64,000 nt of DNA from Limnohabitans sp. 2KL-27 (GCF_001269345.1 NZ_CXOP01000001.1:434001-498000); one strand, 5' to 3'. Counted from the first letter of the stretch, positions 44,556 to 54,999 are shown. Program-made: numbers and translations. The notes: generated by a model from the letters alone, not told the origin.

Positions 44556-45431
44556 TTAACCCGCGCTGTTTTGCAGTGCGGCAATGCGCTGCTCGATGGG
44601 CGGGTGGGTGCTGAACAGTTGACCGATGCCCCCGGCGATGCCCATGGCGGCCATGCTTTTCGGCAATTCGGCGGTGTGCACGCCACCCAAGCGGGCCAAG
44701 GCGTTGATCATGGGCTGCTTGCGGCCCATCAACTGCGCAGCGCTGGCATCGGCGCGGAACTCGCGCTGGCGGCTGAACCAGGCCACGATGATCGCCGCGA
44801 GAACGCCCAACAGAATGTCCATCACGATGGTGGTCACGTAGTAGCCGATGCCAGGGCCGGTGTTTTCGCTGTCGCCCTTGCGCAAAAAGCTGTCCACCGC
44901 ATAACCCACCACGCGGGAGATGAACACCACGAAAGTGTTCATGACGCCCTGGATCAGGGCCATGGTGACCATGTCGCCGTTGGCAATGTGCGCCACTTCG
45001 TGGGCGAGCACGGCCTCGATTTCTTCGTGGGTCATGTTTTGCAGCAAACCCGTGGACACGGCCACCAAGGCCGAGTCACGGAAAGCGCCGGTGGCAAAAG
45101 CGTTGGGGTCGCCTTCAAAAATACCGACTTCGGGCATGCCGATGCCGGCTTTGTCAGCCAGTTTGCGCACGGTGTCCACGATCCAGGCTTCGTCGGCGTT
45201 GGCCGGTTGGGCAATGACTTGGACGCCCGAGGACATCTTGGCGATCCATTTGCTCATGAGCAAAGAGATGATGGCGCCACCAAAGCCCATGATCAGCGCA
45301 AAACCCAGCAAAGCACCCAGGTTCAGGCCGTTGGAGGTCAAAAAGCGGTTGACGCCCAGCAAGTTGGCGACGATGCCTAAAACCAGCACCACGGCCAGGT
45401 TGGTCGCGACGAAAAGAAAAATGCGTTTCAT
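44556..45431 (-). CDS. htpX: Membrane-bound zinc metalloprotease HtpX
   Basis: M48 protease of the inner membrane that degrades damaged membrane proteins. The 291-residue product has two N-terminal helices (about 5-25 and 38-58), the zinc motif [12 protein letters not shown] with HEVAH, two further hydrophobic segments, and the third ligand region [15 protein letters not shown] chose ATG 45431 ([11 protein letters not shown]); a GTG at 45449 adds six residues. Monocistronic, with the REP-like pair after its 3' end. Confidence 0.94.
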   Translation of the reverse strand: MKRIFLFVATNLAVVLVLGIVANLLGVNRFLTSNGLNLGALLGFALIMGFGGAIISLLMSKWIAKMSSGVQVIAQPANADEAWIVDTVRKLADKAGIGMPEVGIFEGDPNAFATGAFRDSALVAVSTGLLQNMTHEEIEAVLAHEVAHIANGDMVTMALIQGVMNTFVVFISRVVGYAVDSFLRKGDSENTGPGIGYYVTTIVMDILLGVLAAIIVAWFSRQREFRADASAAQLMGRKQPMINALARLGGVHTAELPKSMAAMGIAGGIGQLFSTHPPIEQRIAALQNSAG

Positions 45432-45500
45432 GTTGAGGTTCACTTTCACCCGAAAGACGCGGGCACGTTGGGACGGATATTAGGGTGTCGGACTGCAAAA

Positions 45501-46346
45501 TCAAGCCGGGGGCGTGATTTCCGGTTTGGCGTACGGTTTTTCCGCCAGGCGCGGATTTCTGCGGGGACGGAACACGCTGGCATCGGCGTAAAACGCCGGG
45601 TCTTCGTTGGCCAGCCACCAGCCCGGCACCCCCAACAGGGGCAAGGGGCTGAAGGGTTTGCGGGCCAGCTTTTCTGGCGTGAGGTCTTGCGCCAACCAGG
45701 CGTCGATGTCGGCCTGAACCACCCCTTCCGGCACGCGCCACAGGTGCACCGTGATGGACTTGTAGGGCTGCACCGCTTTTTCAAGGGCGGCATGGCCGAA
45801 GGTCCAAAGCCGTGTGTGTGCCCACTCACTGCGCAAACCTACAAAGGCATCGATCCAGCGGTGCTCGGTCAAGGCCGCCCACACCGCATCGGAGGGCTGG
45901 ATCAGCAGCGCGTTTTCATCGAACACGGTGGCAGCGTCGCGCACCGGGCCCCGCACCTGGCCCACCCCGGCGCGGGCGATTTCACGGGCCTGCAACTGGT
46001 TGAGGCGTTTTTTGGCCAGCGGGAAATGCATCCAGCACAGGGCATTGAAGAAGTCGTGCAATCCTTCGCGGGTGGGCACCTGGCCGGTGGCAAAAATGAA
46101 GTCTTCGTAGGCTTGGCCCTCGGGCAAGTCGGCTTGCGACACAAAGCGCAGGGGGGCATGGCCCGACGCATTCAAGGCCTCGGGCTGGGGCAGGCCCGCC
46201 GCCACTTGGCGTGCGATGGGCTCACCCACGGCCCGCCAGTCGGCCAGCCAAGGCGCCTCCCAGTCGATGTCGGGCACGCTCAGGCTGGAGGCTGGCGCGC
46301 AGCGGTGCCCGGCCAGTGGGAGGCTCAGCCCGCCACCAGACGCCAC
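45501..46346 (-). CDS. DUF3025 protein of unknown function
   Basis: A soluble protein of about 281 residues with the DUF3025 pattern: [33 protein letters not shown] and [21 protein letters not shown]. The function of the family is not known to me. No signal peptide. The start is uncertain: GTG 46346 lies 22 nt inside the pyrC end, consistent with translational coupling. It is the second gene of a pyrC-DUF3025 pair. Confidence 0.7.
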   Translation of the reverse strand: MASGGGLSLPLAGHRCAPASSLSVPDIDWEAPWLADWRAVGEPIARQVAAGLPQPEALNASGHAPLRFVSQADLPEGQAYEDFIFATGQVPTREGLHDFFNALCWMHFPLAKKRLNQLQAREIARAGVGQVRGPVRDAATVFDENALLIQPSDAVWAALTEHRWIDAFVGLRSEWAHTRLWTFGHAALEKAVQPYKSITVHLWRVPEGVVQADIDAWLAQDLTPEKLARKPFSPLPLLGVPGWWLANEDPAFYADASVFRPRRNPRLAEKPYAKPEITPPA

Positions 46347-47362
46347 GGCAGACTTTCGCCCGAACGCAGGGGCTTGAGTTCGGCCTCGCCGTAGGCAAAG
46401 CTTTCAGCGGGTGTCCAGCTTTCGCGGCGCAGAGTGATGGTGCTGGTATTGCGCGGCAGGCCGTAGAAATCGGCGCCGAAGAAGCTGGCAAAGCCTTCGA
46501 GCTTGTCCAGCGCGCCCGCTTGCTCAAAGACTTCGGCGTACATCTCGATGGCGGCATGCGCGGTGTAGCAACCGGCGCAACCGCTGGCGTGCTCTTTGAG
46601 GTGCGCCGGGTGCGGGGCGCTGTCGGTGCCCAGGAAGAAACGTGGGTTGCCACGGGTGGCCGCCTGCACCAGGGCCAGGCGGTGGGTTTCGCGCTTGAGC
46701 ACAGGCAAGCAGTAGTAATGTGGGCGGATGCCGCCGGTGAAGATGGCGTTGCGGTTGTACAGCAGGTGGTGGGCGGTGATGGTCGCGCCCAAGTTCGCGT
46801 CGCCCGCAGCCACATAGTCGGCGGCTTCTTTCGTGGTGATGTGTTCCATCACGATTTTCAAACCCGGGAAGTCGCGGCGCAGCGGGATCAGTTGCTGCTC
46901 AATGAACACGGCTTCGCGGTCAAACAGGTCGATGTCGGACGAGGTGACTTCGCCGTGCACCAGCAGCAGCACGCCTTCGCGCTGCATGGCTTCGAGCACG
47001 GGGTAGATTTTGCGCAGGTCGGTCACACCCGCGTCGCTGTTGGTGGTGGCCCCTGCCGGGTAGAGCTTGCAGGCCACCACGCCTGCGGCCTTGGCGCGGG
47101 CGATCTCCGCCGGGGCCAGGTTGTCCGTCAAGTACAAGGTCATCAGCGGCTCAAAAGCCATGCCTGCCGGCACGGCGGCCTGAATGCGTGCCTTGTAGGC
47201 CAGCGCCTGCTCGGCTGTGGTCACGGGCGGCTTGAGGTTGGGCATGATGATGGCGCGGCCGAATTGGGCGGCGGTGTGCGGCACCACCACGTTCAGGGCG
47301 GCGCCATCGCGCACATGCAGGTGCCAGTCGTCGGGGCGGATGAGGGTGAGTTCTTGGGTCAT
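46325..47362 (-). CDS. pyrC: Dihydroorotase
   Basis: Third step of pyrimidine biosynthesis: ring closure of carbamoyl aspartate. The 345-residue protein is of the PyrC (class II) type: [13 protein letters not shown] with the two zinc His, [26 protein letters not shown] with the lysine that is carboxylated, [30 protein letters not shown] and GTDSAPHP. I chose ATG 47362 ([12 protein letters not shown]); the in-frame extension to 47413 lies in the preceding intergenic region. Confidence 0.95.
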   Translation of the reverse strand: MTQELTLIRPDDWHLHVRDGAALNVVVPHTAAQFGRAIIMPNLKPPVTTAEQALAYKARIQAAVPAGMAFEPLMTLYLTDNLAPAEIARAKAAGVVACKLYPAGATTNSDAGVTDLRKIYPVLEAMQREGVLLLVHGEVTSSDIDLFDREAVFIEQQLIPLRRDFPGLKIVMEHITTKEAADYVAAGDANLGATITAHHLLYNRNAIFTGGIRPHYYCLPVLKRETHRLALVQAATRGNPRFFLGTDSAPHPAHLKEHASGCAGCYTAHAAIEMYAEVFEQAGALDKLEGFASFFGADFYGLPRNTSTITLRRESWTPAESFAYGEAELKPLRSGESLPWRLVAG

Positions 47363-47409
47363 GGGGCGTATTGTCGCAAAGGTCCGACGCCCCGCTGCGG
47401 TCAGCCGCC

Positions 47410-48357
47410 TCAATCGGCCAGCGGACGGGTGAGGTAAACGCCCTCGCGCCCCACCACGGGCTCGCGCGTGGGCATGAAAAGCGTGCAGTCGTCACAGGTG
47501 GCATGCAAGGGTTGGTCACCGTCCATGGCGATCAACTCGCCCTTGGCAAAGGTTTCAAAACCGATCACCGGCCGGGTGAAGCGGAAATCCGCATGCGCCA
47601 CCACATGGGTTGTGAGCAGCTCGAAGCGGCGCGGTGCTGTCGCGGGGGCTGCGGCCCGCTCAAGGAGACCGAAATGCCCCAAAAAATCCATCGACACTTG
47701 GATGGCCAGATCGGCCGAGCTTTGCTTGAAATGTTGACCGCACTCGACCACGAGGGCAGCGCCTGCGTTGCTCTGGGCCTGGCCATGACGGCCATGCTGA
47801 ATGACCGGTGTCCCCGACCCCAGCCCTTGAGGCATCACCAAGTGCACCGCAGGTGCCGCCAGGGCACTGGCAGCGCGTGCATTGCGGGCAAAGGCCGGGT
47901 AGACCCAGAAAGGCACCACATCCTGGCTCGTGGAGTGGATGTCCAGAATGTGGTCCGCCTCGGCCACCACGGCGCGCATGGCACGCGCACGGCGCAGCTC
48001 TACGCTGTCGTCTGAGCCGTCGAGCCATTCTTCGGACCAGATGCGGTTGAAGTTGTGCGTGATCTGGCGGCTTTCAAAAGGTCGGGCCGGATCGAAGGAC
48101 TCATAGGCCGCCACATTGGCAAAGCTCACCGTGAGCGTGCCACGCAAGGGCCGCACACCCGTGTCCAGCAAATGACAGGCGGCGACCATGCCACAAAACT
48201 CGTTGCCATGTGTGAGGGCATTGACCAAGACATGCGGTCCGGGCACACCCGAGTCGAAGCGATGGACAAAATCCACACCCACATTGCCCAGCCGGTAGGC
48301 GGACAAGTCGCGCGGCATGACCTCGATGGCTGGCAAGTTCTGACCCATGGCGCTCAT
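47410..48357 (-). CDS. Succinylglutamate desuccinylase/aspartoacylase family hydrolase
   Basis: Zinc hydrolase of the AstE/AspA group, which removes an acyl group from an N-acyl amino acid. In 315 residues I see the zinc motif [11 protein letters not shown] (His and Glu), [18 protein letters not shown] with the third ligand, and ECGQH as catalytic Glu region. The substrate cannot be told apart from sequence. It begins 3 nt after the gltL stop, so it may be co-transcribed with the glutamate/aspartate ABC operon, which would suit an N-acyl-acidic amino acid. Start 48357 is one of two nearby ATGs. Confidence 0.82.
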   Translation of the reverse strand: MSAMGQNLPAIEVMPRDLSAYRLGNVGVDFVHRFDSGVPGPHVLVNALTHGNEFCGMVAACHLLDTGVRPLRGTLTVSFANVAAYESFDPARPFESRQITHNFNRIWSEEWLDGSDDSVELRRARAMRAVVAEADHILDIHSTSQDVVPFWVYPAFARNARAASALAAPAVHLVMPQGLGSGTPVIQHGRHGQAQSNAGAALVVECGQHFKQSSADLAIQVSMDFLGHFGLLERAAAPATAPRRFELLTTHVVAHADFRFTRPVIGFETFAKGELIAMDGDQPLHATCDDCTLFMPTREPVVGREGVYLTRPLAD

Positions 48358-48359
48358 GC

Positions 48360-49103
48360 TCAATGCTGCAGGATTTTGTTCAAGAAATCCTTGGTGCGGG
48401 GCTGGCGGTTTTCCGGGTGGTTGAAGAACTCGTCCTTGGAGCAGTCTTCCAAAATGCGGCCGCCCACGTCGATGAAGATCACGCGGTTGGCCACCTTGCG
48501 GGCAAAGCCCATCTCGTGTGTGACCACCATCATGGTCATGCCTTCTTGGGCCAGTTGCACCATCACGTCCAGCACCTCACCCACCATCTCGGGGTCAAGC
48601 GCCGAGGTGGGCTCGTCAAACAGCATCACGATCGGGTCCATCGACAAGGCGCGGGCAATGGCCACACGCTGCTGCTGACCACCGGAGAGTTGGCCCGGGA
48701 ACTTGTCCTTGTGCGCCAGCAAGCCCACGCGGTCGAGCATCTTGAGGCCGCGCTCGCGGGCTTCGTCTTCTGTGCGTCCCAAAACTTTGATCTGGGCAAT
48801 CGTCAGGTTCTCGGTCACCGACAGGTGCGGGAACAATTCAAAGCTCTGAAACACCATGCCCACGCGCGAACGCAGTTTGGGCAGGTCGGTGTTGGCGTCC
48901 ATGAGCGAGACGCCGTCCACATGGATGCTGCCTTGCTGCACAGGCTCCAGACCATTGACGGTTTTGATGAGGGTGGACTTGCCCGAGCCGGAGGGGCCGC
49001 ACACGACCACCACATCGCCCTTGTTGATGCTGACCGAGCAGTCGTTGAGCACCTGCACCGGTCCGTACCACTTGGACACATTCTTGATTTCAATCATTTT
49101 CAT
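48360..49103 (-). CDS. gltL: Glutamate/aspartate ABC transporter ATPase
   Basis: A 247-residue ATPase of the polar amino acid transporter family: Walker [27 protein letters not shown], signature LSGGQQQR, Walker [15 protein letters not shown]-loop VTHEM. The [20 protein letters not shown] segment is typical of GltL/GlnQ. It is the last gene of gltIJKL and precedes the aspartoacylase-like gene directly. ATG 49103 follows a GGGGGAA stretch. Confidence 0.93.
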   Translation of the reverse strand: MKMIEIKNVSKWYGPVQVLNDCSVSINKGDVVVVCGPSGSGKSTLIKTVNGLEPVQQGSIHVDGVSLMDANTDLPKLRSRVGMVFQSFELFPHLSVTENLTIAQIKVLGRTEDEARERGLKMLDRVGLLAHKDKFPGQLSGGQQQRVAIARALSMDPIVMLFDEPTSALDPEMVGEVLDVMVQLAQEGMTMMVVTHEMGFARKVANRVIFIDVGGRILEDCSKDEFFNHPENRQPRTKDFLNKILQH

Positions 49104-49116
49104 TCCCCCATTTCAT

Positions 49117-49785
49117 TCAGCGCACGATGGCAATCTTGGCCTGCAGGCGCTTGACGCCCCACGACAAACCAAAACAAATCACGAAATACACGCCAGCGGC
49201 CAAGATGTACGCCTCTTCGGGTCGGCCGTAAATTTTGCCCGCGTTGGTGAAGCCCTTGAGCAAATCATAGGCACCAATGGCATAGACCAAGGAGGTGTCT
49301 TGGAACAAGATGATGGTCTGCGTGAGCAACACCGGCAGCATGTTCCTGAAAGCTTGGGGCAAGATGATCAGGCGCATGTTTTGCCCATAGGTCATGCCCA
49401 TGGCTTGGCCTGCAAACACCTGACCCCGCGGGATGGACTGGATGCCGGCCCGCATGATTTCGCTGAAATAAGCCGCCTCAAACGCCACAAAGGTGATGAT
49501 GGCCGACCATTCGGCACCTATCGGTCTGCCAATCAAGAACGGCATCAGCAAATAGAACCACAGGATCACCATGACCAAGGGCACCGAACGCATGCCGTTG
49601 ACATAAAAGGTGGCGGGCACCGACAAAAGTTTGGAGCCCGACAGGCGCATCAGTGCCAGCAAGGTGCCGAAGATCACGCCACCGATGGTGGCGGTGATGG
49701 TCAGTTGGACGCTGAAAACCAAGCCGTTCCACACGAACTTGCGCAGCATCTCCAAATCGAAAAACGAGAGGTCGAGTCCGAACAT
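49117..49785 (-). CDS. gltK: Glutamate/aspartate ABC permease GltK
   Basis: Inner-membrane permease of 222 residues with about five helices and the HisM/GltK block PLVMVILWFYLLMPFLIG followed by EAAYFSEIMRAGIQSIPRGQVFAGQAMGMTYGQNM, the coupling loop. I chose ATG 49785 (MFGLDLSFFD) with GGGGGGCAC upstream. It starts 1 nt past the gltJ stop. Longer readings to 49845 lie in gltJ. Confidence 0.92.
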   Translation of the reverse strand: MFGLDLSFFDLEMLRKFVWNGLVFSVQLTITATIGGVIFGTLLALMRLSGSKLLSVPATFYVNGMRSVPLVMVILWFYLLMPFLIGRPIGAEWSAIITFVAFEAAYFSEIMRAGIQSIPRGQVFAGQAMGMTYGQNMRLIILPQAFRNMLPVLLTQTIILFQDTSLVYAIGAYDLLKGFTNAGKIYGRPEEAYILAAGVYFVICFGLSWGVKRLQAKIAIVR

Positions 49786-49786
49786 G

Positions 49787-50506
49787 TCAGTGCCCCCCCG
49801 TGCCGGCCGAAACAATGAAGCCCGGTACGCGCATTTTCTTTTCAATCAAGGCAAACACGCGGTTGACCCCAAAAGCCGACAAGGCATACAGGCCGGTCAC
49901 CGCGATGTAAATTTCGATGCCGCGTGAGGTTTCTTCTTGCGCCTGCATGGCAAACATGGTGAGTTCGGCGATCGACACCGCAAAAGCCACGGACGAGTTT
50001 TTCAACAAGTTCATTGACTCGCTGGTCAGCGGCGGCAAGATGATGCGAAAGGCCATGGGCAAGAGCACATAGCGGTAAGACTGTGCCGTTGTAAATCCCA
50101 CCGCCATGGCGGCATAGGTTTGCCCTTTGGGCAAGGCTTGGATACCTGCCCGCACCTGCTCAGCGATGCGCGCCGAAGTGAAAAATCCCAAGGCAAACAC
50201 CACCAACACAAAGCCCGGCACCTGCTGAAAGGCGGGAATGATTTTGGGCACCACGAAGTACCACAAGAAAATTTGCACCAACAGCGGTATGTTGCGGAAC
50301 AACTCGACCCAGGCGTTGCCCAAAGCGACCCAAACCGGGCGTCCGGGCAAGGTGCGCACCGTGCCCACCACGGCGCCAACGCTCATGGCCACGACCCAAG
50401 AACACGCCGCCACGGCCAGCGTCCAGCGCCAAGCCTCCAGCATCCACTCCAAATAAGTTCGACCACTGCCGTCGTCGGTGAAAAAAACCTGCCAGTCCCA
50501 AGTCAT
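49787..50506 (-). CDS. gltJ: Glutamate/aspartate ABC permease GltJ
   Basis: A 239-residue permease with an extended N-terminal segment and five to six helices. It has PLLVQIFLWYFVVPKIIP and the coupling loop RIAEQVRAGIQALPKGQTYAAMAVGFTTAQSYRYV, plus the C-terminal SINRVFALIEKKMRVPG-like tail typical of GltJ. It partners GltK. A terminator-like hairpin lies between gltI and this gene. Confidence 0.92.
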   Translation of the reverse strand: MTWDWQVFFTDDGSGRTYLEWMLEAWRWTLAVAACSWVVAMSVGAVVGTVRTLPGRPVWVALGNAWVELFRNIPLLVQIFLWYFVVPKIIPAFQQVPGFVLVVFALGFFTSARIAEQVRAGIQALPKGQTYAAMAVGFTTAQSYRYVLLPMAFRIILPPLTSESMNLLKNSSVAFAVSIAELTMFAMQAQEETSRGIEIYIAVTGLYALSAFGVNRVFALIEKKMRVPGFIVSAGTGGH

Positions 50507-50543
50507 GTTGTCTTCCCTGCAAAGCGAAATCCGTTGCCCAAAG

Positions 50544-50579
50544 AAAAACCCCGCCCAAGTCAGCCCCGGCGGGGTTTTT
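50544..50579. terminator. Bidirectional hairpin between gltI and gltJ
   Basis: Seven-base stem CCCCGCC (50549-50555) and GGCGGGG (50568-50574), with A-run before and T-run after and a 12-nt loop. Read on the minus strand it lies 18 nt after the gltI stop and 38 nt before the gltJ start, so it may reduce transcript level from binding protein to permease genes. Confidence 0.8.
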
Positions 50580-50596
50580 CGATGCGAAGAGCCGTT

Positions 50597-51487
50597 TTAT
50601 TTTTTGGCGTAATCTTCAGCCGGCTTGTCGTTCAAGTTGGCCCAAGCGGTTTTGGTGGCATCGCTGGCAGCCAAGCCCACGCGGGTGTTTTTGGGTGGGA
50701 TAGGTTGCATGAACCACTTGTCATAGGCCTTGGCCATGTCACCGCTCTTGACCATGTCACGCACGGTGTCATCGGCCAGTTTCTTGAAGGCGGGGTCGTC
50801 CTTGCGGATCATGATGGCGATGGGCTCCACGTTGAGCACTTCACCCACGATCTTGAAGTCAGCTGGGTTCTTGGCGGTGGCAATGTTGCCAGCCAGGATC
50901 TGGCCGTCCATCACGAATGCGTCGGCGCGACCGGATTCCAACAGCAAGAAGCTGTCAGCGTGGTCCTTGCCAAAGACTTCCTTGAAGTCGACGCCATTGG
51001 CGCGCTCATGCTTGCGCAGCAGCTGCACCGAAGTGGTGCCGGTGGTGGTGGCCACACTGCGGTCTTTGAGTTGGCCGATCGAAGTGATGCCCGAGGCGGC
51101 CTTCACGGCGATGCGCACTTCTTCCACAAAGGTGGTGACCACAAAGGCCACGTCTTTTTGACGCGCCGCATTGTTGGTGGTCGAGCCGCATTCGATGTCC
51201 ACGGTGCCGTTTTGAACCAAGGGAATGCGGTTTTGTGAGGTCACGGACTGGAACTTCACGTCCAACTTCTTGCCTGCCGCTTTTTCGACGTTGGCGATGA
51301 TGCGCTGGCAAATCTCGTAGTGGAAACCGGCGTACTTGCCGTCACCGAGGGTGTAGGACAAGGCGCCTGAAGAATCGCGCACACCCATGGTGATCACACC
51401 AGAGTTTTTGACTTTGGCGATGGTGTCGGCTTGAGCGGCCACACAGGCCAAAGCAGCGATCGCCGCAGCGAACAATTGTTTTTTCAT
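50597..51487 (-). CDS. gltI: Glutamate/aspartate-binding periplasmic protein
   Basis: A 296-residue class 3 solute-binding protein with signal peptide MKKQLFAAAIAALACVAAQA. Ligand-lobe blocks are IAKVKNSGVITMGVRDSSGALSYTLGDGKYAGFHYEIC, DIECGSTTNNAARQKDVAF and SVATTTGTTSVQLLRKHE, all GltI-like. The Arg and acidic contact residues are not individually assigned. First gene of the operon, with a leader hairpin upstream, and LysR gene further upstream in the same direction. Confidence 0.93.
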   Translation of the reverse strand: MKKQLFAAAIAALACVAAQADTIAKVKNSGVITMGVRDSSGALSYTLGDGKYAGFHYEICQRIIANVEKAAGKKLDVKFQSVTSQNRIPLVQNGTVDIECGSTTNNAARQKDVAFVVTTFVEEVRIAVKAASGITSIGQLKDRSVATTTGTTSVQLLRKHERANGVDFKEVFGKDHADSFLLLESGRADAFVMDGQILAGNIATAKNPADFKIVGEVLNVEPIAIMIRKDDPAFKKLADDTVRDMVKSGDMAKAYDKWFMQPIPPKNTRVGLAASDATKTAWANLNDKPAEDYAKK

Positions 51488-51525
51488 TCATTTCTCCAAA
51501 AAATCGCCCAAAGGCGTACGTTAAA

Positions 51526-51604
51526 CCATGCCCTTGTCGGGCATGGATGCACCATCATGGCACGGTGACAGGCCGGGTCGTCACAGTCATTGCACAAAAT
51601 GTGC
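51526..51604. promoter_or_regulatory. Two dyads in the gltI upstream region
   Basis: An 8-bp inverted repeat CCATGCCC (51526-51533) and GGGCATGG (51539-51546) lies 39 nt before the gltI start and may form a leader hairpin. A second dyad GCACA-AAA-TGTGC (51592-51604) is a possible regulator site. The gap 51488-51708 also holds the end of the LysR gene to the right; no gene is seen within it. Confidence 0.45.
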
Positions 51605-51708
51605 CCGACGCGAGGATACAGTGACTATAGTGATCCAGACCCCATCCCTGCATCAGGGTGTACCCGGAAGGTTAATGCAAAAAATGCATAACACGATGCG
51701 CCAAGGCA

Positions 51709-52650
51709 TCAGCCCCCTAAAAGGTGCGGGGTTTCCAGTGCCAAATGTTGCCAAAGCTCGTGTGCAGGATGCCGAGAACTGGTTTTGGGACCCAGTTTGG
51801 CCCGGTAAGCCCTGACCTCCATGGTCAAGGCCAGACTGTGGCCCCCAGGCAAATGGGCCTCCACCAGAGCGCCGCTCTGCACTTCCTTGCGCACGGCGCT
51901 TTCTGGCAAAAATGCGATGCCATGCCCTTGCAGGGCCATGACTTTCAAGCCTTCGGCCATGTCGGTTTCATACACCCGGTCCAAATGGATCGGTGTGCCC
52001 GAATGCTGAAGTATCCAGTCCGTCACGCCCCCCAAATAAGCGCCGGGGGCATAGCCCAAATAGGGCAAAGGCCGCGCAGGCGTTCCCGGCAAACTGCACG
52101 CTGGGCTGCCGTCGGCCGGGGCCAGCACATACGGGGCGATGGACTCGGCACCCAACACCACCATGTCGTAACGCTCGGCATCGAGTTGCAAGGGTTGAGA
52201 GGGGTGGTGGTAAACGATCAACACATCGCAACCACCCTCGGCCAGACGCATCGCGGCATCGTGCACGTTCAAGGCAATCAGGCGGCTTTTGATCGGCCCA
52301 AAGCTCTCGCGCAAACTGGCCACCCAGGATGGGAAAAAAGTGAACGCCAGCGTGTGAGGCACCGCAAACTCGATGAAATCCTGCCCCGCCGAGTTGTGCC
52401 CGCGCAGCATGGCCCGGGTGTTTTGCAAGGATTGCAGCAACTCCAGCGCCTGCGCGTAAAGGGTCTCACCCGCCGGTGTGAGTTTGGTGGGGTAAGAGCT
52501 GCGGTCCACCAGATCGGCCCCGGCCCAAGCCTCCAGCGACTGGATGCGCCGGGAAAAGGCGGGCTGCGTGACATGGCGCAACTGCGCCGAGCGGCTGAAA
52601 CTGTGGGTTTCAGCCAAGCTCACAAAGTCTTCAAGCCACTTGGTTTCCAT
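51709..52650 (-). CDS. LysR-family transcriptional regulator
   Basis: A 313-residue protein with an N-terminal winged HTH: WLEDFVSLAETHSFSRSAQLRHVTQPAFSRRIQSLEAW, followed by LysR linker and effector domain with YAQALELLQSLQ and GHGIAFLPESAV. It sits upstream of gltI on the same strand, 221 bp away, and may control that operon, although LysR genes are usually divergent. The effector is unknown. Confidence 0.88.
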   Translation of the reverse strand: METKWLEDFVSLAETHSFSRSAQLRHVTQPAFSRRIQSLEAWAGADLVDRSSYPTKLTPAGETLYAQALELLQSLQNTRAMLRGHNSAGQDFIEFAVPHTLAFTFFPSWVASLRESFGPIKSRLIALNVHDAAMRLAEGGCDVLIVYHHPSQPLQLDAERYDMVVLGAESIAPYVLAPADGSPACSLPGTPARPLPYLGYAPGAYLGGVTDWILQHSGTPIHLDRVYETDMAEGLKVMALQGHGIAFLPESAVRKEVQSGALVEAHLPGGHSLALTMEVRAYRAKLGPKTSSRHPAHELWQHLALETPHLLGG

Positions 52651-52657
52651 GCGCGGA

Positions 52658-54532
52658 TTATGTCGCGGCCAAGTCAGCGGCCAGCGCTGGCGGTGACTCT
52701 GCGTTTTGCTGCAAAGCCCACATGCTGGCGTAGCGGCCTTGGCTGGCCAGCAGCTCGGCGTGGTTGCCGCGTTCGATGATCCGGCCTGCTTCCATCACCA
52801 AAATCTCATGTGCATCGACCACAGTGGACAAACGGTGGGCGATCACCAGCGTGGTCTTGTTTTGTGCGACGCTGGCCAGCTCGGTCTGGATGGCGCGTTC
52901 ATTGGCTGAATCGAGTGCCGAGGTGGCTTCGTCGAACACCAAAATTGGCGGGTCTTTGAGCAGGGTGCGGGCAATGGCCACGCGCTGTTTTTCGCCACCC
53001 GACAGCTTCAGCCCGCGCTCGCCCACCGAGGTTTGGTAGCCCTTGGGCGTGGAGGCGATGAAGTCGTGGATGCGGGCCGAACGCGCCGCGCCTTCGATCT
53101 CAAGCTGGCTCGCACCAGGTCGGCCATAGGCGATGTTGTAGGCCACGCTGTCGTTGAACAGCACCGTGTCTTGCGGCACGATGCCCAAGGCTTGGCGAAC
53201 GCTCGCTTGTGTGACTTGGCGAATGTCCTGCCCCGCGATGCAGATGTTGCCTTGCTGCACGTCGTAAAAGCGGAACATCAATCGGGCCAGCGTGGACTTG
53301 CCCGAACCCGAAGGCCCGACCACCGCCACGGTTTTGCCCGCAGGAATGCTGAAGCTGATGTCTTGCAGGATCGGGCGGTCGCTCTCGTAGGCAAAGGACA
53401 CGCGGTCAAACACCACATCGGGTGCACCTTGCAAAGCCAGCGCAGGCGAACCCGGTACATCGGCCACTTCGCGTTCGCGGTCCATCAGCACGAACATCTT
53501 GTCCAGATCGGTCAGGCTTTGCTTGATCTCGCGGTAGAGCACGCCCAGAAAGTTGAGTGGAATGTAGAGCTGGATCATGAAGGCATTGATCATCACCAAA
53601 TCGCCCAAAGTCATGCGCCCGGCCACCACACCCTCTGTGGCCCGCCACAGCATGGCCACCAAGGCCGACGCGATGATGAGCTGCTGCCCGGTATTGAGCA
53701 CCGACAAGGTGGTTTGCGCCTTGAGCCGCGCCAGGCGCAGGCGCTCCAGACTTTCGTCGTAGCGTCCTGCCTCAAAACGCTCGTTGCCAAAGTATTTGAC
53801 GGTTTCGTAGTTCAGCAGCGAGTCAATCGCCCGGGTGTGCGCGGCCGAGTCGAACTCGTTGGCCTGTTTGCGAAACTGCGTGCGCCACTCGGTCACGCGC
53901 ACGGTGAAAAAGATGTACAGCGCCAAAGCCACCAGCGTGATGCCCGCAAACCAGGCGTCAAACTTGACAGCCAAAATGGCCAACACCAGGCCCACCTCGA
54001 TCAGTGTGGGGATGACGCTGTAGAGCGAATAAGAGATCAATGACTCGATGCCACGCACGCCGCGCTCGATGTCGCGCGTCATGCCCCCGGTCTGCCGCGC
54101 CAAATGAAAGCGCAGGCTCAGGGCGTGCAGGTGCTCAAAGGTCTGCAAAGCGATGGAGCGCGAAGCACCTTGCGTGGCTTTGGCAAACACCAGCTCACGC
54201 AATTCGGTGAAAGCCGATGTCAGCAAACGCAAGGCACCGTAGCCCACCAGCAGCGCCACTGGCACCACCAGCACCGCTTGTGGGTCGCCGGGCTTGAGGC
54301 TCATGGCATCCACCAACTCTTTGAGCAGCAAAGGCACGCTCACGTTGGCCAGTTTGGCCCCCACCATGAGGGTCAAGGCAAAGAACACGCGCCATTTGTA
54401 TTGCCACAAATAGGGCAAAAGGCGCGAGAGGGTTTTCCAGTCGCTGCCGGCTGGCGGCTGGGTTGCAGCGCCGGGCTTGGCGCCAGGGGCATGGGGGGTG
54501 GCAGAGGCAGCGGTTTCGCCGTGGTGGCGCAT
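52658..54532 (-). CDS. Atm1/HMT1-type ABC exporter
   Basis: A 624-residue half-transporter: six membrane helices (about 40-320) and a C-terminal ATPase (Walker [10 protein letters not shown], signature LSGGEKQR, Walker B ILVFDEATSALD, H-loop VIAHR). The pattern RSIALQTFEHLHALSLRFHLARQTGGMTRDIERG matches Atm1/HMT1-like exporters of glutathione-linked compounds, a role known from family members. I chose ATG 54532; the longer reading to 54589 overlaps the divergent thioesterase start. Only 41 bp separate the two divergent starts. Confidence 0.86.
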   Translation of the reverse strand: MRHHGETAASATPHAPGAKPGAATQPPAGSDWKTLSRLLPYLWQYKWRVFFALTLMVGAKLANVSVPLLLKELVDAMSLKPGDPQAVLVVPVALLVGYGALRLLTSAFTELRELVFAKATQGASRSIALQTFEHLHALSLRFHLARQTGGMTRDIERGVRGIESLISYSLYSVIPTLIEVGLVLAILAVKFDAWFAGITLVALALYIFFTVRVTEWRTQFRKQANEFDSAAHTRAIDSLLNYETVKYFGNERFEAGRYDESLERLRLARLKAQTTLSVLNTGQQLIIASALVAMLWRATEGVVAGRMTLGDLVMINAFMIQLYIPLNFLGVLYREIKQSLTDLDKMFVLMDREREVADVPGSPALALQGAPDVVFDRVSFAYESDRPILQDISFSIPAGKTVAVVGPSGSGKSTLARLMFRFYDVQQGNICIAGQDIRQVTQASVRQALGIVPQDTVLFNDSVAYNIAYGRPGASQLEIEGAARSARIHDFIASTPKGYQTSVGERGLKLSGGEKQRVAIARTLLKDPPILVFDEATSALDSANERAIQTELASVAQNKTTLVIAHRLSTVVDAHEILVMEAGRIIERGNHAELLASQGRYASMWALQQNAESPPALAADLAAT

Positions 54533-54573
54533 AAGGGACAATCCGATTTTGACGTTAACCACCGATTGTGCCC

Positions 54574-54984
54574 ATGTCTGCCACCCCACGCCCCGATACC
54601 GTGTCTTTGCCCACCGACCAGGAGCTGGTGCTCAAAGTCATCCCCATGCCAGCCGACTGCAATGCCAGCGGCGATATTTTTGGCGGCTGGGTCATGGCCC
54701 AGGTCGACTTGGCCGGTGCCGTGTTGCCCGCCCGGCGTGTGCGCGGGCGCATGGTCACCGTGGCGGTGAACGAGTTCATTTTCAAACAGGCCGTCAAGGT
54801 GGGCGACATCCTGTCGTTTTTCTCGCGCATTGTGCGCGTGGGACGCACCTCGGTCACGGTCAAGGTGGAGGTGTTTGCCGAGCGCTTTCAGCTGCAAGGC
54901 CAGTACATCAAGGTCACCGAAGCGAACCTGACCTATGTGGCGGTGGACGACCAAGGCAAGCCCCGGCCAGTGCCTGCCGAATGA
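54574..54984 (+). CDS. yciA: YciA-type acyl-CoA thioesterase
   Basis: A 136-residue hotdog thioesterase with LKVIPMPADCNASGDIFGGWVMAQVDLAGA, the YciA pattern with the catalytic Asp in NASGDIFGG, then VAVNEFIFKQAVKVGDIL and VKVEVFAE. E. coli YciA acts on medium- to short-chain acyl-CoA. A GTG two codons upstream is possible but ATG 54574 is taken. Divergent from the Atm1-type gene and convergent with a PaaI-type thioesterase. Confidence 0.88.
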   Translation: MSATPRPDTVSLPTDQELVLKVIPMPADCNASGDIFGGWVMAQVDLAGAVLPARRVRGRMVTVAVNEFIFKQAVKVGDILSFFSRIVRVGRTSVTVKVEVFAERFQLQGQYIKVTEANLTYVAVDDQGKPRPVPAE

Positions 54985-54999
54985 TGGGGCTCGGGACGC

